This document shows positions 33,431 to 47,177 of a DNA stretch of 64,000 nucleotides, in pieces; within the stretch, counting starts at the first letter, position 1; the number at the start of each line of letters is the position of its first letter. The stretch lies in the NCBI RefSeq assembly GCF_003369915.1, contig NC_046674.1, positions 23,129,657 through 23,193,656 of the forward strand, read 5' to 3'. Source of the stretch: Drosophila miranda (lineage: Eukaryota > Arthropoda > Insecta > Diptera > Drosophilidae). A program made the position numbers and the translations under genes. A model generated the notes under the pieces. It was not told where the DNA came from and searched no databases. It saw only the letters and a program-made list of their open reading frames with translations.

Positions 33431-36413
33431 GCTTTCGTATTACCACAGATAATAGCTGATCAACCAGCTCAGGCACTCGATTCAGAGAGCTTAAACGTAC
33501 CAAGCAAGATCTCACTGGCAGATCCAAACTTCCATAAGCCAGGCAAAATCGACATGCTAATCGGAGCCGAGCATTACTACTCGCTGCTGCTACCAGATCA
33601 ACAGCAGCTAAGGACAGGAGGCCCGTTGCTACAAAACACGAAACTGGGATGGATTGTGGCAGGAAAAGTCAAATCTGCCCACAATTCCTCACCCATTTGT
33701 GCAACGGGAGTAAACGAGCTCATGGAAAGATTCTGGACTCTGGACAATCTAGAGACGGAAGACAAACCACGCACTCCAGTGGAAGCACGGTGCGAAGCTC
33801 ATTTTATAGAAAATCTTCAGACAGCTTCAGACGGCCGTTTTATTGTAAAGCTCCCATTTTCCGAACACCCTTCAGCCCTGGGGGAGTCGTTGGAAATCGC
33901 AACAAAAAGATTCCTAGCGTTGGAGCGGCGAAGCTCACCAGAAACTTGGAAGAGTTATGTGGACTACATGGAAGAGTATGAAGGACTAGGACATATGAAG
34001 ATGGTGCCAGCATCAAAAGTTCCCAAAAGGCACTACTTCATTCCACATCATTGTGTACTCAAACCTGAAAGCACCACCACAAAGCTTCGGGTAGTATTCG
34101 ATGCCTCATGCAAATCAACAAGCGGGAAATCTTTGAACGACATTCTGCAGGCTGGACCCACCGTTCAGAGCGAACTTATGTCCATTCTGCTACGATTTCG
34201 AATTCATAAGTACGTATTCACAGCGGACATAGAAAAGATGTACCGGCAAGTGTGGATGAACCCGGAGGATCAATTCCATCAGATGATAGTCTGGAGAAAC
34301 AATCCATCCGAAGAGATCAGGTACTATCGCCTGAAAACAGTAACATATGGGACAACAGCTGCTCCGTTCCTAGCAACGAAATGTCTGGATCATTTGGCAA
34401 TACAATACAAAGACAGACTACCAGTAGGATCAACAACATTAAAAACCGATTTCTATGTTGACGACTGTCTAACTGGAGCAAACACGATTCCAGAGGCAAT
34501 TCATGTTCGACAAGAACTAAATAAGATATTGCTACCGTCCGGATTCAAATTGCGCAAGTGGTGCTCCAACAATGAGCAACTTCTCCAAGGAATCCCCAAA
34601 GAGGATACTGTAACCGATGTAAAACTAGGAGAGACACTAGAGCACTACAGCGTGAAAACTCTGGGTCTCATCTGGATGCCGAAGAAGGATACATTGTGTG
34701 GACGAACACAGAAAAGCCAGGCTACACGCATCACCAACCGGGTGGTATGTTCCGAACTGGCCCAAATCTTTGACCCACTAGGACTCTTTGCACCGGTGGT
34801 AGTAAAGGCAAAAATCTTCATGCAACAACTTTGGGAGCTCAAACTGGATTGGGATGACGAATTACCAATACAACACCAAACCGAATGGAAAGAATACCGG
34901 GACGACTTACAAACATTGAACAAAATGCAAGTTCCCCGGCATATCTACGATGGTAAAACTCCAGTTACCCAAGAACTCCATACGTTTGTAGATGCATCAG
35001 AACGAGCATATGGCGCAGCTGTATATGTACGCGCTACATACAAAAACAACCAAGTGTCAGACTGCTCTGTTCGAAATCACGTGTGGCGCCGACAGCCAAA
35101 CAATCGCTACCACGGTTAGAACTTTGTGCTGCAGTCCTCGGTGCCGAGCTCACAAACCGAGTCCGACAGGATCTGCACATGGACATTAACACGGTTTCAG
35201 GATGGTGTTGGAGTGATTCCACCGTTGTGTTATCCTGGATAAACGCATCGTCATCAACATACCATACCTTTGTGGCAAATCGAATAGCCAAAATCCAGGC
35301 ATTAACAAACCAGTCACAATGGCGTCACGTGTCATCGGCCAACAACGCAGCCGATGTCCTGTCGAGAGGAATCGCAGCAGGCAGACTGGCAGATCACAAT
35401 CTGTGGTTATATGGACCATTATTCCTGCACGGATCTCGAGACAACTGGACGAAGGCACCCAACATAGAACCCAGTAATCTTGAGAGAAAAGCTAAACATG
35501 TAAGCTTGCCAATCACACCTAGCGCACTTGGGGACGAATTATATACTTGCAGACATAGCAACTCGTTTCACAAACTGCAACGCATTGTGGCATATATGTT
35601 ACGCTTCTGCTACAAAACCAACAGAGCGAACACCACGACGCTCTGCGCAGAAGAACTGACTCACGCCCGCACTATAATCCTGCGAACCATACAACAAGTC
35701 GAGTTTACAGCAGAGTTAAAACAGTTCCAAAGCTATAAGACTGTGGATAGAAAGAGCTCGATCATATCGTTATCTCCCTTCCTAGGAGACGATGAGCTCA
35801 TCCGAGTTGGTGGTAGACTTGAAGAAGCTCTACTTCCATACAACGCAAAACACCCAGTTTTGCTGCCTTACAATGACCCAATCGTCAAAATGATCTTGCG
35901 GGAGCTACATGAGAAGAACATGTATTGTGGTGCTCCAGCATTAAGGGCAATCGCAAGACAACAATATTGGATTATCAATGACAAGACAATGGCTAGAAGC
36001 ATCATCCACAGCTGTGTTAGATGCACCAAGGCTAGACCAAAGCTGATGCACCAGATCATGGGCAATCTCCCAGCGCAACGAGTCACACATGCAGGCGTCG
36101 ACTACTGTGGACCAATCTCGATCCACCATAAGATCCGAGGGAAAAGACCAGATAAGGCATACATCGCCGTGTTCTGCTGCTTTTCCACAAAGGCAGTACA
36201 CCTGGAGCTGGTAAGCGACCTGACCACAGATGCATTCTTGGCCGCCCTGCGTCGATTCTTAAGCAGACGTGGGAAGTGCCAAACTATTCATTGCGACAAT
36301 GCAACGAACTTTGTGGGTGCAAACAACCAGCTTAAAGAATAAGAAGACTCTATATTCAGCTCAAAGGCAAGTGCTCTGATCACGAATCATTGCAACAAAA
36401 AACAAGTGGATTT
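33431..36413 (+). pseudogene. pol: BEL pol (RT, RNase H, integrase), truncated
   Basis: Frame 33554-35119 carries the complete Pao-type RT (FTADIEKMYRQV; FYVDDCLTGA with YVDD at 34454-34465) and the start of RNase H (TFVDASERAYGAA near 34987). A four-base loss near 35058 shifts the frame. Frame 35083-36342 covers the rest of RNase H and the integrase zinc region. It includes the first two DDE residues (Asp codons at 36099 and 36294), then an in-frame TAA at 36340. Near 36088, 18 bp present in every other copy that spans the site are missing; they encode the conserved ARPFLN before GVDY. The third catalytic residue is lost by truncation. Confidence 0.9.
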
Positions 36414-36563
36414 TACGTAAAATCTTCCAATTTGAATAATTGAGAAGCATTGTATTTATTACTACAGTGGTTCAAATTTTATTAGCTTAGGTAAAATACA
36501 AAAGAAATGTTTACTCCCAAACCGCAGGGTTCTTATAGTTAACATCCATGTTTTGTTTGTTGT
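36414..36563. other. polo 3' spacer, left part, unit 6
   Basis: The spacer resumes at GTAAAATCTTCC, having lost its first 190 bp or so with the pol end. It is interrupted at the GTTGTT run by H2. Sporadic one-base losses start here. Confidence 0.7.
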
Positions 36564-37678
36564 TATACCGATACTCAAAATGAGTATTGGGGTATATTAG
36601 ATTTGTGGTAAAAGTGGATGTGTGTAACGTCCAGAAGGAATCGTTTCCGACCCCATAAAGTATATATATTCTGGATCAGCATCAATAGCCGAGTCGATTG
36701 AGCCCTGTCTGTCTGTCTGTCTGTCCGTCTGTCCGTCTGTCCGTCCGTCCGTCTGTCCGTCCCCTTCAGCGCCTAGTGCTCAAAGACTATAAGAGCTAGA
36801 GCAACGATGTTTTGGATCCAGACTTCTGTGATATGTCACTGCTACAAAAATATTTCAAAACTTCGCCCCACCCACTTCCGCCCCCACAAAGGATGAAAAT
36901 CTGTGGCATCCACAATTTTAAAGATATGAAAAAAACCAAAAACGTAGAATTGTAGAGAATGACCATATCTTTAAGACTGCAGAATCTGAATTGGATCGTA
37001 TTATTATTATAGCCAGCATCAAGAAAACAAATTCATTTTTCTCGCCCTGTCTCTCTCTAACACACACGTAGCATAGGCGGCTTTGCTTAGAGTAAAACAT
37101 TAGCGCCTAGATCTCAGAGACTATAAAAGCTAGAGCAACCAAATTTGGTATCCACACTCCTAATATATCGGACCGAGCCGAGTTTGTTTCAAAATTTCGC
37201 CACACCCCCTTCCGCCCCGCAAAGGACGAAAATCTGGGATATTCAAAAATCTCAGAGACTATTAAGGCTAGAGTAACCAAATTGTTATCCGCACTCCTGT
37301 TAGATCTTACTATAAAACGTGTATCTCAAAATTTCGCCTTACCCCCTTCCGCCCACACAAAGGACGAAAATCTGTTGCATCCACAATATTGCACATTCGA
37401 GAAAACTAAAAACGCAGAATCATAGATAATGACCATATCTATCAGATTGCTGAATCTGGATCAGATCGGATCATTTTTATACCCAAAAGGAACAAATCAA
37501 TTTGCACTGGCTACGCAGCGCCGACATCACGCTCAGACTGATTTCTGTCTCTCTCGCACGCACTCTTTGTCGTGTCGTTCAATATAGCGGCGTCTGCCGG
37601 AGGAGAGCCATACTGACTTAGTATCGGGTATAACCGTAGAGTTGCGGTGTCCGCAGCAACTCACAACGTTCCCCCTCG
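36564..37678 (+). mobile_element. mini-me / DINE-1-like element H2
   Basis: Same family as H1 but a different insertion site (the T run after GTTTGTTG). Subterminal inverted repeats, conserved core, GTCY microsatellite (36705-36762) and 3' hairpin (AGTTGC/GCAACT near 37640-37661) are present. It differs from H1 by many substitutions and is nearly identical to H3. One-base losses are scattered (for example ATACCGATAC at the start). Non-coding. Confidence 0.8.
36705..36762. repeat. (GTCY)n microsatellite inside H2
   Basis: Mixed GTCT and GTCC units, about 14 copies. Confidence 0.93.
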
Positions 37679-38048
37679 TTTTTTCTACACAAATGTTCGA
37701 ATTGTTGAAATGATGCGTGGCGATCGAGGATTACTTGTAATTTCTAAAAGTATACATTTATTTTTATTTATTAATAATTTCTTTCGATATTCGTGTACGA
37801 AAATATTTGAACAGATATAAACGTTAAACAGGGAACTAAAATGGAATGCAAAACCAAACAAAAAAAAAAACGTTAACAGTAAATACAAATTTGGACAGAA
37901 ACTACGATTGTGGGAAAGAATTGGCGTGGGAACAGATGAATGGTTAGGTTGGGTTGGCTAAGGCGTTCGTTATTTAGCTTAAACTAACATTTGCCTTAGA
38001 ATGATAGTCCGCTGGTAGGTTGTGGAGATGGTGAACATCATCCAACAA
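37679..38048. other. polo 3' spacer, right part, unit 6
   Basis: Continues the spacer after H2 to the polo stop. Minus-strand AATAAA cluster near 37759-37774. One-base losses at homopolymers are common. Confidence 0.65.
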
Positions 38049-40294
<2,246 letters not shown>

Positions 40295-40774
40295 TTTTGC
40301 TCTGATGTCCCTTTGCCTTGGCGTTCACTCGAAACACAAAAAACTTCCTCGCCTTCGCGTTGATGCAAAATCCGCTCTGTACACACCACGTCCAGTTAAA
40401 TGCGTTCCCAAAGAAACAATTTAAGATTAATGCAAATCCAAGACACAAATGATCACTCGCAGACTATGGCTATGCCCACCGACACCACTCACAATTCACA
40501 TTCACGAAAAATAGCCACAAAGCGGAGAACGCGCCGAAACCGTTCGATTAAATGCCAATGAAATTAGTGGTGTGCGCTGTACATAAATCGAGCTATAATA
40601 AATTTTAGTAGATGAATTTTTATATACTTGTGAGACTGATAAGTCAACGCAACTACTTTTCTGAAATCAGAGCACTCTATTTCTCTATTCAGTTGCAGAA
40701 ATATGCTTAAGTAATAGTTTATAATACCCGTCGGCATAACACAGTGCACCGTGACACAGTGCACCGTGACACAG
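40295..40774 (-). promoter_or_regulatory. polo 5' flank, unit 6
   Basis: Flank with the TATTTCTCTATTCAG allele. Directly before the LTR the 15-bp block ACAGTGCACCGTGAC is present twice in tandem (40741-40770), unlike any other unit. Confidence 0.5.
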
Positions 40775-41198
40775 TGTTCTATTTAACATGTAATATAATA
40801 CCTCACGACAAACACACTGGCCACTGCAGTGAGTTCTGCTGACAATGCACTCTCTCCGCAGATGGCAAAGACAGCGGGCAGTTGCTGACCATCAAAATAT
40901 CGCAATTGCCCACCAGACACTAAAATTATCCATAATACACAAAACATATATTTTACAGACTCAGCACTTTTGTACCTTTTATCACCTATAAATAAGAATC
41001 AGTTTTAACAATAAAATCAGTATCAGAAACAGTACCATAACTGCCTGTCACTCATCTTCCATCGCAATCATCAGAGGCTTCGCGTGTCTTCAGACCCTCC
41101 TTGCGCACCGTAGGATACCCACTCCGCAGTCCAACTGGTTCAAGTTCTAGTTGCGACGACCAAACTGTAGACGGTTTATGTACCGTATGCAACCCAGC
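40775..41198 (+). repeat. BEL LTR, 3'-truncated
   Basis: Short-unit LTR with TATAAATA at 40987; the initiator region is intact. Three one-base losses near 41080-41100. Confidence 0.82.
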
Positions 41199-41735
41199 AA
41201 CCCACTGATACAAACAGCGCTCACCCCAGACACTTCTTGATGGTGAACCATTGACAACGCCTCCTGACTCAATACTGATCAACAAGGAAACATTGTCAAG
41301 CGCTGGGAATTGGGTATCGCGCCTAAAGCATTCATTCTGAAACAATGGTCTACAGAATACCTCCAAGAATTGCAAGCTGCATAAATGGAAGACGGCTCAC
41401 CAAACGTACCTGAAGATTATTAGTTTTGGTTAAGGAAGACAACCTTCCTGTAATGAAGTGCAATGGTCGCATCATTAAGACATATCCTGGACAGGACAAC
41501 CACGTACGATGGTTGACGTTAAGACAGCATCTGGCGTATAACAAGCGCCCTATCACTCGTCTAGCGCCGCTCTTTCCAGAAACATGTGCATCAACAACGT
41601 TCCCACAACGTGATCAGTGACACCACGGAATTGATGAGCCACCCACACAGCAAACAACAAAATTGTCACCATAATTAACATCAACAGACAGAGGGGCAAG
41701 CCTGACGTATTACTGCGGGAAAAAAACACTTATAT
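40775..41735 (+). mobile_element. BEL fragment R8: LTR fused to the 3' end of pol, indel-rich
   Basis: LTR 40775 to about 41198, then the R3-type joint and pol to about 41735. Dense insertions and losses from about 41080 onward destroy all frames; the pol stop region reads ACTTATATTTAAG. Same structure as R3, R5, R6 and R11. Confidence 0.85.
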
Positions 41736-42469
41736 TTAAGTTCTTTTTTTATATCGATCTTTCTCTATACCTCCAAAAAAAGAAATTACCCACACGATAC
41801 TTACACCTGAACTGCGATAAATGTTTCAAGTTTCCTAATTCGTGCGTCAGCCAAACAATAAAATTGGCCGACGGTACTCAGAAAACAGAAATATAATACA
41901 TAAGAACATTCCTAGAATCAATTTGAGACGTTAAAATCTTCCAGATTTGAATCAATTGAAAGCATTGTATTTATTACTACATGGTGTTCAAATTTATTAC
42001 TAGGCAAAAATACAAAAGAAATGTTTACTCCCAAACCGCAGGTTCTAATAGTTAACATCCATGTTTGGTTTGCTGTTTTTCTACACAAATGTTCGAATTG
42101 TTGAAATGATGCGTGGCGACTCGAGAGATTACTTGTAATTTCTAAAAAGTATAACATTATTTATTTTATTATAATAATTTCTTTCATATTCGTGTACCGA
42201 AAATATTTGAACAGATATAAACGTTAAACAGGGAACTAAAGTGGAATGCAAAACCAAACAAAAAAAAAAACGTTAAACAATAAATACAAATTGGACAGAA
42301 ACTACGAGTGTGGAAAGAATTGGCGTGAACAGATGAATGGAATTGGATATTTTAAGTCGACCCGAGGGTTAGTTGGTTGGCTAAGGCGTTCGTGATTTAG
42401 CTTAAACTAACATTTCGCTTAGAATGATAGTCCGCTGGTAGGTTGGTGGAGATGGTACATATCCAACAA
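41736..42469. other. polo 3' spacer, unit 7
   Basis: Complete spacer with heavy indels. It keeps a version of the 33-bp insert of unit 1 (GATATTTTAAGTCGACC near 42348-42363), which all other units lack. The insert is therefore likely ancestral and units 1 and 7 share this end. Confidence 0.65.
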
Positions 42470-44764
42470 TTAAACAAACATCTTCTCCAGCATTTTCTAA
42501 GTTTTTCTTGGGCATAGCGTATCTTTTGATATAATCTTTGGGACACACCGTTCTGCCATGATGGTCGAGAAGCGATATGTGCGAAGTTCTTCTCGTGATC
42601 CATGTATGTAAGTGGCACTCATACGCGGACAAAGAATGAGCTTCATGTGATCCGAAAAATTAAGCTGAAATCAGGATAGTTTTGGTTAATTTCTATAAGT
42701 CGATGGAGGAGGCATTTACTAAATTGTGTAGGCTACCTGTACGGAACCGTTGGTAAGATGCACCTACACAGCACACGTTGTGCGGAACCAGGAGTGCAAA
42801 TGGCGATACCGATATCTGATCATCTCTCAATGTTCAACATTATTGGCTCAGCCTTCACGAGATGGATGCTCGATCATGTAACGCTTTAAGTAGAGAAGCA
42901 GCTTCATCTTTTTATCAAGCGTCTTTGCAGTAATCGGTCGTAGTCATTAGCCATCCTTCGCCTTCGCCTGTCTATGAAGTGGACGTTGATCTGGTTCGAA
43001 GCAGAATCAATTGGTTGTGTGTGTTGAACATAACGCCAATTGCCCTCATCACAGAGCTGATAACCAAGCCAGTATTTTTCACTGTGAGTCACGCAGTTGA
43101 TATCCAGAAGAGCGGTCTGTTGCGGCAGAGATCGGTATTCTCATCCTCGAGCATTGCCTTGCAGTATGCGCGCTGTAACACGAGATGATTAATAATTATT
43201 TTAACAGATACAATCACTGCAATGATTACAAACTTTTGTGATCAGATTGTGAGCTGCTGGTGCAAGCTCTCAATGTGTCGCTGCGTATCTTTCGTTGTGC
43301 GGCACACCTGGGCCGAGGCAGTGATGGCGTCGTGCAAGTTGGTATTGAGGAATGTTGACTCCAGACGAGTATCATCCCTAATGCCGTTCATCTCCATCAG
43401 CGGCTTGCGATGAATGGAGTCTTCAATGGTGTCGTTGATGCCAATTCGCGGAGCCATAGTTAGGCAAGAGCTTGGCAAGAACGTTGGCACCTTCGAGCCC
43501 TTCAGGAAGTCGTAGTTCAGCAACTGGCCAATTGCTGGGCGGCTCTCAGGGTTCGGCTGGAGCATGGAGATCACCATATCAGCAGCAGGTTTTCTCAAGT
43601 AGCTTGGCACTCTGTACTCGCACTTCTTGATCTTTGAATAAGTGTCCTTCAGCGTTTTGGTCTCAAACGGGTGTTGGCCTACCAACAGAGTGTACATGAC
43701 GCAGCCAATGGACCATATGTCCACTTCGAACGAATGCCCCTTTTTGGTGAGAATTTCCGGGGCAATGTAGTTTGGGGTGCCGCACAGAGTCTTCTTGCGT
43801 TCGCCCTCATATTCGATGCGAGTGGCTAGGCCAAAGTCGCCAATCTTCACGTGCAGCATATCGTTCAAGAACAGGTTTCCTAGCTTCAAGTCGCGATGGA
43901 TAATGCGGTTGTCGTGCAGATACTTGACGCCTTGGATGATCTGGTAAATGTAGTAGCGGCACTCGAACTCCGTGATGCTTTTCCGGCGCTTGTGCAGCTC
44001 CATCATCGACTGAGTGGCAAAAAGGCGGGATCCATTAGTTCGGAAGAACGCATGCTATGCTGAATTTCCGGCGTACTTACCCGCTTCTTGCAAAGCTCCA
44101 GGACAATGTAAATGTTCTGGACATCCTCGAAATAGCTATGGAACTTCACTATGTTGGGATGATTGAGACTACGATGAATGGTAATCTCCTGAGCGGTCTT
44201 CTCCTTCTGGTTGTGCTTGATCATCAGCTTCTTTGATACGATTTTGCCGGCAAAAACATCGTCGGTCTTCACATCGATGATTTCGTAGCACTTGGCAAAG
44301 CCGCCCTACACAAGCAATTGCAAAGCATCTCATTATAGCCACAATTTTTTACTAAATAATTGTAAATTGAATGCGACGCGCCAAAAAAAAATGAATGTAC
44401 GTTTGCATGCATGTATGTGGCTGGGCCGTCACTTCTTTGACAACTCTACCAGGCACACACACGCACGCGTTCACACATAAAACAGTGGAAGGGTGCCAAA
44501 GGAAACTGAGGCGAAAATAGATGTAAGCCGCATGCTTGTATGTGTTGGTTTGCATGCCCTTACATACATATGTGTATGCCCAGCGCTGTGAGGCTGCGCA
44601 GAGTTGTTAAAATGTGCATGAGGATTCCCTAGAACACAATGATCCACTTCTGGGGCAAGTCTTACCTTTCCAAAGAAGCGCATACGCTTATACGTCCTGC
44701 GTTGATTGGAGTCGAAGAGACGATCCGGTATATCTGTGCTTTTATCCTCCGGTTTTGCGGCCAT
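42470..44764 (-). pseudogene. polo: polo copy 7: clean 5' half, indel-ridden 3' half
   Basis: Exons 1 (44764-44666), 2 (44305-44081) and most of 3 (from 44009) are in frame and carry all kinase motifs, with Lys46, Gln66 and His221 as in copy 5. Left of about 43295 the sequence changes abruptly. The end of exon 3 (to about 43234), exon 4 (about 43172-42737) and exon 5 (42664-42470) hold many insertions and losses. The exon 3 donor region reads AAACTTTTGTG instead of AAACCTTGTTG. The sharp switch points to an assembly joint rather than natural decay, so an intact gene may lie here. Confidence 0.85.
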
Positions 44765-45230
44765 TTTGCTCTGATGTCCCTTTGCCTTGGCGTTCACTCG
44801 AAACACAAAAAACTTCCTCGCCTTCGCGTTGATGCAAAATCCGCTCTGTACACACCACGTCCAGTTAAATGCGTTCCCAAAGAAACAATTTAAGATTAAT
44901 GCAAATGCCAAGACACAAATGATCACTCGCAGACTATGCCTATGCCCACCGACACCACTCACAATTCACAGTTCACGAAAAATAGCCACAAAGCGGAGAA
45001 CGCGCCGAAACCGTTCGATTTAAATGCCAATGAAAATTAGTGATGTGCGCTGTACATAAATCGAGCTATAATAAATTTTAGTAGATGAATTTTTATATAC
45101 TTGTGAGACTGATAAGTCAACGCAACTACTTTTCTGAAATCAGAGCACTCTATTTTGTTCAGTTGCAGAAATATGCTTAAGTAATAGTTTATAATACCCG
45201 TCGGCATAACACAGTGGCACCGTGACACAG
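44765..45230 (-). promoter_or_regulatory. polo 5' flank, unit 7
   Basis: 466 bp, TATTTTGTTCAG allele, clean sequence, closest to the flank of copy 1. Confidence 0.5.
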
Positions 45231-45683
45231 TGTTCTATTTAACATGTAATATAATACCTCACGACAACACACTGGCCACTGCAGTGAGTTCTGCTGACAA
45301 TGCACTCTCTCCGCAGATGGCAAAGACAGCGGGGCAGTTGCTGACCATCAAAATATCGCAATTGCCCACCAGACACTAAAATTATCCATAATACACAAAA
45401 CATATATTTTACAGACTCAGCACTTTTGTACCTTTTATCACCTATAAATAAGAATCAGTTTTATCAATAAAATCAGTATCAGAAACAGTACCATAACTGC
45501 CTGTCACTCATCTTCCATCGCAATCATCAGAGGCTGTCGCCGTGTCTTCAGACCCTCCCTTGCGCACCGTAGGATACCCACTCCGCAGTCCAACTGGTTC
45601 AAGTTCTAGTTGCGACGACCAAACTGTAGACGGTTTATGTACCGTATGCAACCCAGCTTCCTACACACACACACATATTAACA
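45231..45683 (+). repeat. BEL 5' LTR, complete (453 bp)
   Basis: TGTT...AACA; TATAAATA at 45443. The CA run ends CACATATTAACA rather than CACACATTAACA. Confidence 0.82.
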
Positions 45684-46097
45684 TTTGGTGACCCCGACCT
45701 TGGTCATCCTTTCAAACTGTCAGACAAGCTACAGTGAAAGGATTCGATCTGGACATCAGATTGAAGCAGTCAACAGGACATCTTCAATAAAAATTTGGCA
45801 TCAGGCCATACACTTACGGTAGCATCTCCTACCAATAAGTATCACTTTGGCAAATCTGACATATTCAGGTTATCAGCCAACAGAAAAACAGCTATAGAAT
45901 TCGATTACCACCAAGGTAATCAATTTTTGTTGTTCCGTGCGTTCCATAGATTGGAAACAGCACAAATCCCTCCATCCAACACATCACCTGTACTATTACC
46001 TTTCTGACCGACAACGGTTGCGATTCGGAGCGTATCCAGCTGCAAAGCAAATAAAACACTCCCAACGGGTCAGAAGTAATAAGTACAAACAGATAGA

Positions 46098-47177
46098 ATG
46101 GATACACATATGGAGGCAGAAGCTGCCGCTACAATGGCAATGGATGTGCAGCAAGAGATTGGTGAGGAAATATCGAGGTGCATTCGGAACTTTAAAAAAG
46201 ATTCCCAAGAACGAAAGCAAACGGCCTCTTATTTTCAAGCCAAAATATCAGCACTCGAAAATGAACAATCGCTTTAACAAAAACGACTCCAAACTTCGCG
46301 ATACAGACAAAACGGATGAATACGTAAAATTCCGTGAAGACTTACGTACAACATGTAAGCAATACATTACGATTTTTACCGAATGCATGGATAAGCTATC
46401 ACAGACGTCTAGTGCTCGTGGGGAACGTCAAATCGTCCCTAAAGAAAAGCATGAGAAACCTTCAGTAGGTCCCAAAGAAAGCGATCTGATCCAGCAGTCC
46501 TCGAAGGATTACAGCAAACTGATTTCACTATGTCGCCGACAAAAGGCCATAGTAGAGTCCGTTAAACGCAATCTGAAACAACTTTCAGAGGCGGAAGGAC
46601 GCACATCAAGTGATTTGATAAAATCACTATGGACTCAAGCGCAGGAAGTCCACTTCACAATTCATGAGGAATACGAGGACCCAGTGGAAGGAGGATATGA
46701 CATGGAATCCTACCTAACACTGGAAAGTAAGGTCCAAAGAGCATTGGCAAAATCAGCCACACCAAACACGGATAACGTGCAGCTTCCACGCATCAGCATC
46801 CCAAAGTTTGATGGGGATCTATTAAAGTGGACCCAGTTCTTCGATCTGTTCTCATGCATGGTGCATGAGACCAACATGCCTACGGTGAAAAAGATGTGGT
46901 ATTTTAAAACCACCGTTACCGGCGAGGCAGAAAGATTGATTCGACATATCGATCTAAAGGAAGAAAATTATGAAGCCGCTTGGGAAATACTAGTTGACGC
47001 ATACAACAATCCCAGAGATGTTTCGAACACGGTACTGAACCGCTTCCTCAATCACCAAACAATTAATGACGATCCCAAGTCATTAAAAGAGTTGTATATA
47101 ACAACCATAGAATCCCTTGCATCACTAAAGGGATTGGGCATCAATATATCTACATGGGATCCGATATTGATTGCCAC
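46098..47177 (+). pseudogene. gag: BEL gag, broken near the start
   Basis: Starts at ATG 46098. Near 46263 GCGTGG-type sequence is replaced by AACA-like sequence with a net two-base loss, shifting the frame. The remainder of Gag, including LPRISIPKFDGDLLKWTQFF and SNTVLNRFLNHQ, is open to 47226. At about 47175 the 1.16-kb deletion removes zinc knuckles and protease. The joint (ATTGCCA/CCCTTCAGCC) is the same as in R4 and R10. Confidence 0.85.

Larger units (their letters stand above)
30806..36413 (+). mobile_element. BEL/Pao retrotransposon R7, most complete copy
   Basis: The only copy that keeps the gag zinc knuckles and the protease. Order: LTR (30806-31258), primer site (31261), leader, gag from 31673, zinc knuckles (about 32918-33115), protease, RT, RNase H and integrase. 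It is cut at 36413 inside the integrase, where it joins the polo spacer at GATTTTA/CGTAAAATC. It lacks the last 750 bp or so of pol and the 3' LTR. Several frameshifts make it inactive. Confidence 0.94.
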
